In this document: positions 7,162 through 13,534 of the stretch, one piece after another
Numbering within the stretch: the first letter of the stretch is position 1
How the letters are laid out: the number at the start of each line of letters is the position of its first letter
Virus record (IMG/VR): IMGVR_UViG_3300033155_003199
Location: 1 to 38,858 of that record
Length of the DNA stretch: 38,858 nt
DNA from: a virus
Strand: one strand, 5' to 3'
Notes under the pieces: model-generated
Told to the model about the DNA's origin: nothing
Database searches by the model: none
Seen by the model: the letters and a program-made list of their open reading frames with translations, nothing else
Translations under genes and position numbers: made by a program

Positions 7162-8422
7162 ATCGGATGGTCGCTCCTGGACAGACTCATCCAACAGAGA
7201 CTGCCCCTCCGCTCCGCATTATATTCAAAGCAAAGAGTAGCGGGTGGTCGCTCCACAACAGACTGATATTACCCAGACTGTTATTCCGCTCCCTCAATTG
7301 TATCAGTACAAAGAATAATCGGATGGTCGCTCCGTCAGTAAGTCTTGCAGTCACTCTCCATAGACTTCAGCTCTCCCCAACTCTCAGTTGAGCAACGGCA
7401 AGATCTACGGACTCCGCTCCATGATTATATTCAAAGCAAAGAGTATAGCGGATGTTCGTTCCAGAACAGATCCTTCCCCAAAAAGCAGGTAAAGGAACTG
7501 TTCTTCCACTCCACGATTGAAAGTAAGTAACACGAATGAGAGTATCCTTCAGCGCTGCGAGATTATACCCGTCTTAATAATATCAAGTATTTACAAATAA
7601 GCCGGTAACACGAATTTATCTCCATAACCCAATAATTCCAGTTAAGAGATACCGATATGACCTCGCTCAAAGATGTTGCGACTGTTTCCTTCGTATAACG
7701 ACACTATGTAGGCTCTGAAAACCTTAAACCCCCTGTCCATGCATAGCGGATTTCTATTCCCCGTCACTTCGTATAACGACACTATGTAGGCTCTGAAAAC
7801 CTATCCATCCTATGGGAAGTCGCTACAGGGCAGCACCCGCCCTGGTATAAACCCACCAGGCCATGTCCTCTCCTTCCGCTCCACTATTATATCAGAACCA
7901 CTGAAAGAATCGTAACGTAACGTCATTAAGCTCTTGGGCCAGTCTTTCTCAGCAAGAACCCGCTGAGAAGACGCGCCCTATAATCCACTTATATTCTTCA
8001 TCCATGGTAAAAACAATCGGTAAGTCGCTCCAGAACAGCATCTCTTCCGGCAAGGAACCGCCTCCAAAGAGCCTGTTCTTCCACTCCATTATTTGATATC
8101 AGAACGAAGAATGAAAAGAATAATCGGAAAATTGTCTGTCACAGTTCTTTGCATGTTCCGGCCGTCACAGAACCAGGTTGCATAAAGCCGCAAGTTCCTG
8201 TGCCGGCCTACACAAGCAAGAACTTTTGTGCCAGGCAATTCGATCATATCGAACCAAAGAGAATAACCATCAAATCATCGGATTTGCTTTGGCACAGTTC
8301 TTTGCTTGCTCCGGCTGGCACAAGACCAAGTTGCATGAAGCCGCAAGTCTTTGTGCCAGCCTACACAGCCAGCAAGAACCGGATGTGCCAAAGCAACACG
8401 ATTCATATCAAATCAAAGATAA
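7162..8422 (+). repeat. Array of about eight imperfect structured repeats
   Basis: Each unit begins with a version of ATCGGATGGTCGCTCC (7162, 7238, 7318, 7445, 8015 and weaker at 7743, 8122, 8274). It then contains an inverted repeat, and closes with CCGCTCC or CCACTCC followed by a version of ATTATATTCAAAGCAAAGA. The inner stems differ in sequence but keep pairing (AACAG/CTGTT, AGAACAG/CTGTTCT, TTGCTTTGGCACA/TGTGCCAAAGCAA). Conserved flanks with compensated stems suggest structured RNA or a DNA hairpin array. No gene is credible here. Confidence 0.6.
7689..7802. repeat. Two identical 36-bp direct repeats
   Basis: Identical 36-base copies at 7689-7724 and 7767-7802, beginning CTTCGTATAACG and ending GGCTCTGAAAACCT, separated by 42 bases. 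They lie inside the structured repeat array and look like a recent duplication. The dimensions resemble a two-repeat CRISPR array, but two copies without cas genes do not establish that. Confidence 0.7.
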
Positions 8423-9052
8423 ACCAAAGGATTCCCACCCAACCACGTCTATTCGTCTTCGTCTGTCTTTCCTGCCCGCGCGTTCGTCCGTGCTAATCCC
8501 ACGCACTTTTTCCCTATCTTTTTACAATCTATTACATAAAATCTATCTACATTATTTTTCTAATCTACTATAATTTATTTATATAAATTTTCTAACTCAC
8601 CATCTCTTTTAAAACCAATCAAACCAACATTTCAGTTAAGTGTTTACAGCCCGCCCAAGCCGCTGGCGCTCCAGGCGCCGGCCGGGAAAGGTATTCTGCG
8701 CATTTAACCTGACGTCAGTGCTCCCTTTCCCGGACGCCTTCCGGCCAGTCGGCTGCGTGCGTTCTGTCTCTCCAAGCTTTTCAGTTAAATACAGCACAAA
8801 CCAAACCCGAAACTAACGGGAGAGAGGGAATTCCTTCTATTCTCAAATCTAAATACCAAGCACCTCCGGACTTCCAAGACCGCGTCTTTGGTACTTGCGG
8901 CTTAATTATAGGGTTTTCCGTTCTTGCTCGTCTCTGAGCTGCGCCCTAGCGCCCCATGTATCTCCGTCTCATTTCGTCTGAGTTCTTACTTTCTAGGGTG
9001 GGTTGGGCGGGGCGGGCAAGCTCGGGCGGTTAAGCTCGGGCTGGGTGGGGGG
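8423..9052. other. Non-coding AT-rich segment followed by GC-rich inverted repeats
   Basis: 8510-8630 is AT-rich with repeated ATCTAT/ATCTAC words. 8631-8788 is bounded by two direct copies of TTCAGTTAA. It contains GGCGC-TCCAG-GCGCC, a CCGGGAAAG/CTTTCCCGG inverted repeat (8682-8690, 8725-8733) and the palindrome CTGACGTCAG (8709-8718) near its centre. An AT-rich stretch beside a cruciform-like block is a plausible origin or packaging region, but that is inference. No coding signal is convincing. Confidence 0.45.
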
Positions 9053-9100
9053 TTCGGGGGTTCGGGGGTTCGGGGGTTCGGGGGTTCGGGGGTTCGGGGG
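9053..9100 (+). repeat. Six tandem copies of TTCGGGGG
   Basis: A perfect 8-bp unit TTCGGGGG repeated six times and followed by TTGGGCC. The G-runs at fixed spacing could form G-quadruplexes on the + strand. Nearby sequence (9000-9050) is also G-rich. Confidence 0.85.
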
Positions 9101-9121
9101 TTGGGCCTCCGAGGCGGGGGT

Positions 9122-9346
9122 TCAGCTCCACAAACTCCGTTGGGCTGTTTTCTGCTGCTGAGCGCTCCGCCTGTTTTTTCCTGCCAGCCGTTTTTTCTGG
9201 TAATTCCAGGTGGGTGCAGGATCCAGCCGGCTCAGTGTTTTTTTCTGCTCCTGCCAGGCGCTCACAAGGCGCATTCTCAGTTCAGGGTTTGTGGTGTGTG
9301 TCATGGCATCTTCAATTTTCTGCAAGTTTTTTCTTGTTGTTTCCAT
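9122..9346 (-). CDS. Possible small minus-strand helical protein
   Basis: 74 residues beginning METTRKNLQKIEDAMTH, with the composition of a real helical protein (RMRLVSAWQEQKKTLSRL). The opposite-strand ORF is cysteine/phenylalanine-rich and implausible. A weak TAAGG precedes the ATG. A 26-codon minus ORF with a better AGGAAG site lies upstream. No family recognised. If real, it is one of very few leftward genes and would be a candidate early or regulatory product. Confidence 0.3.
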   Translation of the reverse strand: METTRKNLQKIEDAMTHTTNPELRMRLVSAWQEQKKTLSRLDPAPTWNYQKKRLAGKNRRSAQQQKTAQRSLWS

Positions 9347-9615
9347 GCCTTATTTATTGCAAGCTTTGTGCCATGTTTTCTGACGCAAGCTGTAGGTTTT
9401 GGGCGGTTTTTGGTGGGCGTGCGCTCACATCGCAACAATAATTGTCAGTGGCTGTTTCTGGCTAGCTCCGAAGTGCCCATGGTTCTAGGGTTTGCAAGCA
9501 AGGTGCCATTTCTTGTTTTTTGTGACAAATTTTGTCAGTCATCTTCCTGTTTGTCCTCAAAGGCCTGATCTCTTATTTGCTGTTTTGTGAGCTAAGTATC
9601 TGATATCATTGAGTT

Positions 9616-9646
9616 ATCAAGGATTGTTCCACGTGAAACACTTGAT
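9616..9646. promoter_or_regulatory. parS: parS-like centromere site
   Basis: TGTTCCACGTGAAACA at 9625-9640 matches the bacterial chromosomal parS consensus TGTTnCACGTGAAACA at every specified position. It is flanked by an outer inverted repeat ATCAAG (9616-9621) and CTTGAT (9641-9646). It lies immediately upstream of the early promoter. No ParB or ParA gene is visible in the window, so host ParB would be the expected ligand. A regulatory role at the promoter is an alternative. Confidence 0.75.
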
Positions 9647-9650
9647 CTAC

Positions 9651-9678
9651 TTGAGTGGTATGGCACTTGCAGTATAAT
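9651..9678 (+). promoter_or_regulatory. Sigma70-like early promoter
   Basis: TTGAGT, 16 bases, TATAAT (a perfect -10). It lies 5 bases downstream of the parS arms and about 110 bases before the first early gene, with only leader sequence between. The overlap with parS means ParB binding could affect it. Confidence 0.6.
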
Positions 9679-9787
9679 AATGTAAATAGTGAGCCGAGAG
9701 AGATCGGACCAATCAAGCGACTTCCTCTGTAAATAGATAGCAGGGGTTCTTAAAAAAAGGGTAAGCTAAAAAATAGGAGGAAAAAAG

Positions 9788-9970
9788 ATGAAATTAGGAG
9801 ATGGAATTGAAACATTGATTGTCGCCGGCGAAATCCGGCACTGGAATCCGGCAACAAGATTGTACGAAAGTGGAGAAATTCGAGATGAACGCTTTGCGGT
9901 TTCTTGCTATCAAGGGAACTGGAAAGAAGAGCAGGAGCAAGGAAATATCCTCACAAATTACAGAGATTAA
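9788..9970 (+). CDS. First early gene, hypothetical
   Basis: 60 residues with a strong TAGGAGG ribosome site 8 bases before the ATG. Sequence MKLGDGIETLIVAGEIRHWN is unremarkable and no family is recognised. It is the first gene behind the early promoter. Early-first small phage proteins often act on host functions, but nothing in the sequence shows that here. Confidence 0.5.
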   Translation: MKLGDGIETLIVAGEIRHWNPATRLYESGEIRDERFAVSCYQGNWKEEQEQGNILTNYRD

Positions 9971-9975
9971 CCTCA

Positions 9976-10010
9976 ACGCCCCGGGCATTGGCATAAAAAG
10001 GCCTTGGAGG
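9976..10010 (+). repeat. Repeated early leader, copy 1
   Basis: Contains CCCCGGGCATTGGCATAAAAAG followed by GCCTTGGAGG, ending in the ribosome site of the next gene; almost identical to 10198-10230. Related CCCGGG-containing leaders precede the genes at 10928 and 11158. Confidence 0.7.
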
Positions 10011-10016
10011 AATAAC

Positions 10017-10190
10017 ATGAAAAATATTGCCATCGAACAGAAAGGAAACCTTCTTACCTTAATCATCGACTTAAGCAAGTCTCAAGGTCCGAGCAAATCA
10101 GGAAAAACAACCATCATCGCCACCTCTGCCGGAAATCAGGAAATCGGTTCCGGAATCTATCTAGGTGTTAATTGCTATCGGAAAATCTAA
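10017..10190 (+). CDS. Conserved small phage early protein
   Basis: 57 residues from an ATG with a GGAGG site; longer starts in this frame overlap the previous gene and lack sites. The core LTLIIDLSKSQGPSKSGKTT and IIATSAGN is a pattern I recall from small phage proteins near recombination genes (DLS ... GPSKSGK). No nucleotide-binding loop in the strict Walker sense. Role unknown. Confidence 0.65.
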   Translation: MKNIAIEQKGNLLTLIIDLSKSQGPSKSGKTTIIATSAGNQEIGSGIYLGVNCYRKI

Positions 10191-10197
10191 TCTTCGA

Positions 10198-10230
10198 AGC
10201 CCCGGGCATCGGCATAAAAAGGCCTGGAGG
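10198..10230 (+). repeat. Repeated early leader, copy 2
   Basis: Nearly identical to 9976-10010 (GCCCCGGGCATCGGCATA, then AAAAGGCCTGGAGG). It supplies the ribosome site for the gene at 10239. Confidence 0.7.
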
Positions 10231-10238
10231 AAATTACA

Positions 10239-10451
10239 ATGTTTTCAGAAGAACTTTTCAAACTTGGAGCAGATCTTGTAAGAGCTCAAGGTACCCGAAT
10301 CAATCCTTTTCCAGCGGTAGCTCCCCGCCCAGAAGAAAGCCTTGAAAATCTACAACTGGAAATTGAAGAAGTGGGAAGCCGACTGGCCAAGTTACAACGC
10401 AAGCATCAGAATCTCACGGGTAGAAGGTATGTTCTCCCACTCAGACTCTAA
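10239..10451 (+). CDS. Hypothetical small helical early protein
   Basis: 70 residues behind the second copy of the repeated leader. The C-terminal half (ESLENLQLEIEEVGSRLAKL) is a coiled-coil helix with a basic end. No family recognised. Confidence 0.5.
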   Translation: MFSEELFKLGADLVRAQGTRINPFPAVAPRPEESLENLQLEIEEVGSRLAKLQRKHQNLTGRRYVLPLRL

Positions 10452-10469
10452 ATAAATTCAGGTGAAATT

Positions 10470-10880
10470 ATGAAATTAATTATATATATCTCATGTCTGG
10501 TAGTAATGATCATTTTAATGTCAGGAGTGGTTCAGGCCGCTCCTGATTGGCAAAGTTCCAAAGAATTCAAGTCGATTCATTCAGCAGATCCCGTTGAAGC
10601 AGCTCTTATTTATCTGGACTGGTATCATGGGAAAAAAGAGCAGATTGTCTCCGCTTACTTACTCGACGGCCAAGAGATCTTTATCATCGCCTTAGTTGAT
10701 ATACAGGGCGCTTACCTGGCAGTTGAACCAACCAGGCCCTTGTTTGCATTCGCGGCCACAGCCGAAGGGGCAGTCCGGGCATTGTTTGAGGAAGATGCAG
10801 AAATCCAGATATGTTTTTATTCCGTGGAAGATATGCGGATAAGGATGAAAACAGGGCCAAGCATTGAACTTTCGAATTAA
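10470..10880 (+). CDS. Exported small protein (signal peptide)
   Basis: 136 residues. Residues 1-24 form a Sec signal peptide: basic start, hydrophobic core LIIYISCLVVMIILMSGVV, cleavage after VQAA. The mature part is about 110 residues, alpha/beta, with no membrane span. An exported protein in an early operon could be involved in superinfection exclusion or envelope modification, but this is inference. SD is weak (CAGGTGAA). Confidence 0.6.
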   Translation: MKLIIYISCLVVMIILMSGVVQAAPDWQSSKEFKSIHSADPVEAALIYLDWYHGKKEQIVSAYLLDGQEIFIIALVDIQGAYLAVEPTRPLFAFAATAEGAVRALFEEDAEIQICFYSVEDMRIRMKTGPSIELSN

Positions 10881-10893
10881 CTTATTTACTCCG

Positions 10894-10910
10894 CCCGGGT
10901 ACATCCCGGG
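10894..10910 (+). other. CCCGGG hairpin in early leader
   Basis: CCCGGG TACAT CCCGGG, a perfect 6-bp stem with five-base loop, directly before the AAAGGGGGAAA ribosome site of the gene at 10928. Confidence 0.65.
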
Positions 10911-10927
10911 CCCCAAAGGGGGAAATT

Positions 10928-11110
10928 ATGCAACTAAAATCGAAAGAACATTACGATCTGCTCTTGCATTTTGAAAAAGATTTCAAAGAAGTGCGTCTTG
11001 ATAAAGAACCTAAAGAATTGTGGGAACACGGGACAATTTATGAGGATGGAATGGTAAACAAATTATTTGACGCTTACAGGAAAGGCTATTCTCTAGGAAG
11101 ATGGGTTTAG
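10928..11110 (+). CDS. Conserved small phage protein
   Basis: 60 residues with a strong GGGGG ribosome site behind a hairpin leader. The sequence (LLLHFEKDFKEVRLDKEPKE, then YEDGMVNKLFDAYRKGYSLG) follows a conserved pattern I know from small phage proteins in replication/recombination clusters. No catalytic motif. Function unknown. Confidence 0.6.
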   Translation: MQLKSKEHYDLLLHFEKDFKEVRLDKEPKELWEHGTIYEDGMVNKLFDAYRKGYSLGRWV

Positions 11111-11157
11111 CCACGCTACAACCAGATAAGGATATTCCGGGCACCAAAGGGGGAAAG

Positions 11158-11328
11158 ATGAAATCATTAGAAGAAATTACTGCAAGCCTGGATTCATTAC
11201 TTGTTCAGCTCGATGCCCTGCGAATAGATGAAGATGATGAAGATCGGCATCTAGCGCTATCAGAAGCTTTCGACTGCTTAGATTATGGGGCGGATCTGAT
11301 GCATCAGGTCCTTAATGAGGGAGGCTAA
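11158..11328 (+). CDS. Small acidic early protein
   Basis: 56 residues. I chose the ATG at 11158 because AAAGGGGGAAAG precedes it at proper spacing; an in-frame ATG at 11101 overlaps the previous gene and has no site. Strongly acidic middle (IDEDDEDRHLALSEAFDCLD). A leader with CCGGGCACC, related to the earlier ones, precedes it. Function unknown; DNA-mimic-like charge is only a composition note. Confidence 0.55.
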   Translation: MKSLEEITASLDSLLVQLDALRIDEDDEDRHLALSEAFDCLDYGADLMHQVLNEGG

Positions 11329-11329
11329 A

Positions 11330-11500
11330 TTGGAAAATTCCAAAAAAATGTACCCAGTTTTTTGTTCATGGTGTCTGAAAAAGGGAATTAAGATGATCAT
11401 CAGCTACTGTGAAGCTGAGCACTCTCACGGCATTTGTCATAAATGTGCTCAGGCTTTTCAAGAGGAAATCAAGAATATCAAAGGAGGCTCAAATGCCTGA
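11330..11500 (+). CDS. Small zinc-finger-like protein
   Basis: 56 residues from a TTG start that has GGGAGG at ideal distance; an ATG at 11315 in frame is possible but overlaps the preceding gene. It has CSWC (about 13-16) and HGICHKC, two cysteine pairs that would bind zinc in a small treble-clef or ribbon fold. Its end overlaps the annealing-protein start by 8 bases, so the two are likely co-translated. Confidence 0.55.
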   Translation: MENSKKMYPVFCSWCLKKGIKMIISYCEAEHSHGICHKCAQAFQEEIKNIKGGSNA

Positions 11501-12383
11501 AAATAACAATATGAAATACTGGGAAAAAGTTTCCGAAGTACCAAAGAATATGCTTCGAGAAATTAAGGCTGGCAGGCTGAAGGGGAAAAGCGATATTAAT
11601 CCAGCCTGGAGAATGGAAGCCATGACCTCTGTTCTTGGACCTTGTGGATTGGGTTGGAAATATACCGTGGACAAGATATGGACCGATCCGGGCCCGGAAG
11701 GTTCTGTGATGGTTTTTGTTCAGATATCTCTCTGTATTGCATGCAATGAAAGGTGGAGTGCACCCATTCCGGGGATTGGTGGCAGTCACCTCATTTCCAA
11801 AGAAAAATCTGGCTTACATGGGAATGATGAAGGTTACAAAATGGCGCTCACGGATGCGCTTTCCGTGGCCATGAAAGCCATTGGAGTAGGCGCTAAAGTC
11901 TATCAGGGCCTCTGGGATGGATCAAAGTATAATAACGTCCCTCCTTCTCCTGGAAACCCGTCGTCAGCTACCACTACCGCCGACAAAACGGATTCTCCGG
12001 CAGCTCTGGAGCTGGCTGATAAGCTGGTTGTTCTCTATGGCGAGGACTCGACTTATCAGGAATTGCAAAAAAGGGGTAAAGATCCTGGAAACCTGGCTAT
12101 CATCAAAGGTTTTTCGGAATCATTATGTACCAAAGTTCGCGCGGCCTTTTCTGCCAGGTTGAAGGTGATTAATGCCAAGGATGAAAAGGAAGGTGTTTCT
12201 TTTCTCGATTCAGCCCTTAACGAAAAACAATTAGTGGAATTCCGAGAAGCTATGCAATCAGCTGCTGCTAAATATTCGCCCAAAGTTCAAGAAGCTCTTG
12301 AGGCTCACTTTGTCAAACTCAAAGGACAAGGACAAGGAAAGGGACAAGAACAAGGACAAGAAGGAGACGGACTCCCTTTCTAA
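11493..12383 (+). CDS. Rad52-like single-strand annealing protein
   Basis: 296 residues from the ATG with AAAGGAGG. The N-terminal GRLKGKSDINPAWRMEAMT, GPCGLGWKY, GGSHLISKE and YKMALTDALSVAMKAIGVG match the Rad52-superfamily phage annealing proteins (Sak/Sak3-like). These anneal complementary single strands during phage recombination. After about residue 155 there is a linker and a second helical region. The end is GQG/EQG-rich and closes EGDGLPF, resembling the C-terminal tip of bacterial SSB (acidic-PF), which is unusual. The downstream exonuclease at 12630 is the obvious partner. Confidence 0.75.
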   Translation: MPENNNMKYWEKVSEVPKNMLREIKAGRLKGKSDINPAWRMEAMTSVLGPCGLGWKYTVDKIWTDPGPEGSVMVFVQISLCIACNERWSAPIPGIGGSHLISKEKSGLHGNDEGYKMALTDALSVAMKAIGVGAKVYQGLWDGSKYNNVPPSPGNPSSATTTADKTDSPAALELADKLVVLYGEDSTYQELQKRGKDPGNLAIIKGFSESLCTKVRAAFSARLKVINAKDEKEGVSFLDSALNEKQLVEFREAMQSAAAKYSPKVQEALEAHFVKLKGQGQGKGQEQGQEGDGLPF

Positions 12384-12446
12384 TCAAACAATTAATTTCA
12401 CCCGGTGCCCTGCCCGGATTCTAAAGCAGGGCAAAGGAAATAAAGA

Positions 12447-12629
12447 ATGTCATCGTTATATATCAAGAATTTTGATCCTGAATTGCATAGGGCATTGAAG
12501 ATAATGGCCTTGCAAGAGAGGAAATTATTGTCAGAGCTGGTGCAAGATTTACTTCACGATGCTTTGCTTTGGCCGGACGCTAGTAGTTCAAAACATAATC
12601 TAGAGAAAAACAAAAGGAGGATTACGTAA
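12447..12629 (+). CDS. Ribbon-helix-helix DNA-binding protein
   Basis: 60 residues behind AAAGGAAA. MSSLYIKNFDPELHRALKIM followed by ALQERKLLSELVQDLL is a classic RHH pattern: beta strand for DNA contact, then two helices (Arc/FitA-like). It probably binds an operator as a dimer. The leader holds a GCCCTGC/GCAGGGC hairpin. No toxin partner follows; the next gene is an exonuclease, so an autoregulator of the recombination operon is more likely than an antitoxin. Confidence 0.65.
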   Translation: MSSLYIKNFDPELHRALKIMALQERKLLSELVQDLLHDALLWPDASSSKHNLEKNKRRIT

Positions 12630-13382
12630 ATGGCTGATAATACTTGTTTCTTGGATATCGAGACCATTCCGTCTTTAGATCCAAACATCAAAGAGAAGAT
12701 CCTGTCAGAGTTAAGTCCGCCGGGTAATATTAAAAAACAATCCACCATTGATGCATGGTGGCGCGAAAAAGGGCCAACAATTGTGGAAGAGAAATTGTTG
12801 GCTACTGCCCTTGATCCAACCTATGGCCAAGTGATTTGTATCTGCTGGGCATTTAACGACAAGCCGGTGCAGGGATTAATCCGAACTCTTGAAATACCTG
12901 AAAAGGATCTGCTGGAGGCATTCTATGGAGTTTTGGAGGCATCAAATACAGATTACCTAGTCTTCGTGGGCCACAATGTTCTGGGATTCGATCTTCCTTT
13001 CCTTTGGAAGCGCTCAATCATCAATTCCTGCCGACCACCAATTGCTCTGCCAAATAGGCGAGGAGCAGATGTTTATGACACCATGACTGAGTGGGCAGGC
13101 TTTAACAAATTCATCAAATTTGACGCTCTTTGCCATGCTCTTGGACTCCCCGGAAAAGAGGGGATGGATGGTAGCATGGTTTTTGACTATGTTAAGCAGG
13201 GACGATACGATGAGATTCTGGCCTATTGTAAACAGGATGTTGAGGGGGTGAGACAGATTTACCGGAGGATGACTTTCAAAAATTGGGTTCCTTCCGACGA
13301 AGATAGCACTACTTTAGCTGATATTGAAAACAAAAAACTTGAAGAAAGCGGGTTTTTCGATAAAATCCAGAAAGAGCTTTAA
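12630..13382 (+). CDS. DnaQ/DEDD-family 3'-5' exonuclease
   Basis: 250 residues with AGGAGG. Motif Exo I is LDIET (D9, E11), Exo II is GHNVLGFDLPFL (about 113-124), Exo III is YCKQDVEG with the last D near 202, giving the four metal-binding acidic residues. It resembles the predicted PolB-like 3'-5' exonuclease family. It would degrade single strands 3' to 5' and pairs with the annealing protein two genes upstream. HNH cassette 2 begins immediately after its stop. Confidence 0.8.
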   Translation: MADNTCFLDIETIPSLDPNIKEKILSELSPPGNIKKQSTIDAWWREKGPTIVEEKLLATALDPTYGQVICICWAFNDKPVQGLIRTLEIPEKDLLEAFYGVLEASNTDYLVFVGHNVLGFDLPFLWKRSIINSCRPPIALPNRRGADVYDTMTEWAGFNKFIKFDALCHALGLPGKEGMDGSMVFDYVKQGRYDEILAYCKQDVEGVRQIYRRMTFKNWVPSDEDSTTLADIENKKLEESGFFDKIQKEL

Positions 13383-13411
13383 TTGACAAACTACTAGGTT
13401 TTTAGTAATAT
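13383..13411 (+). promoter_or_regulatory. Sigma70-like promoter of HNH cassette 2
   Basis: TTGACA, 17 bases, TAATAT, starting on the base after the exonuclease stop codon. It drives the structured leader and the HNH gene. Confidence 0.65.
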
Positions 13412-13416
13412 AAAAA

Positions 13417-13527
13417 TGTTAGAATTTACTGTGGAAATCCTGCAATTAAAAGTAAAATCCCTCAACGCCCAGCCTAGGCTGGAATCTATCACAGTAGATT
13501 CTAACACGTTGAGGGATTTTTTTGTGA
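13417..13527 (+). promoter_or_regulatory. Structured leader with interleaved stems and a terminator before HNH 2
   Basis: Arm A TGTTAGAATTTACTGTG (13417-13433) complements A' (13490-13506, one mismatch). Arm B AAAATCCCTCAACG (13454-13467) perfectly complements B' (13507-13520). The order A-B-A'-B' allows a pseudoknot or two exclusive folds. B/B' encloses the palindrome CCAGCCTAGGCTGG (13469-13482) and is followed by seven Ts, an intrinsic terminator only 8 bases before the ATG. An attenuator or RNA switch controlling the endonuclease is likely. Confidence 0.65.
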
Positions 13528-13534
13528 GAAAGCC

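Noticed and set aside
6906-7256. Several overlapping minus-strand ORFs rich in proline, tyrosine and serine
   Set aside because: They are frame-shifted translations of a purine-rich degenerate repeat; no ribosome site and no domain pattern.
7766-7790. loxP-like half site (ACTTCGTATA)
   Set aside because: Ten bases match a Cre-binding arm, but the inverted second arm and spacer are absent in both copies and no recombinase gene is seen.
7689-7802. Calling a CRISPR array from the two 36-bp repeats
   Set aside because: Only two copies, no leader or cas genes, and the surrounding units form another repeat family; kept as a finding only.
7162-8422. tRNA genes in the structured array
   Set aside because: No T-loop GTTCRA box with cloverleaf spacing, and the units are far too variable in length.
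7162-8422. Integron attC array
   Set aside because: No paired RYYYAAC/GTTRRRY core sites at unit ends and no integrase or cassette ORFs.
8149-8573. Two overlapping + strand ORFs in the repeat array
   Set aside because: They translate the hairpin arms and conserved boxes; repetition is at DNA level and frames are inconsistent between units.
8924-9568. A 214-codon + strand ORF across the G-rich repeat
   Set aside because: Its translation is cysteine/phenylalanine/glycine-rich, driven by the TTCGGGGG repeat, has no ribosome site, and the opposite strand is more protein-like.
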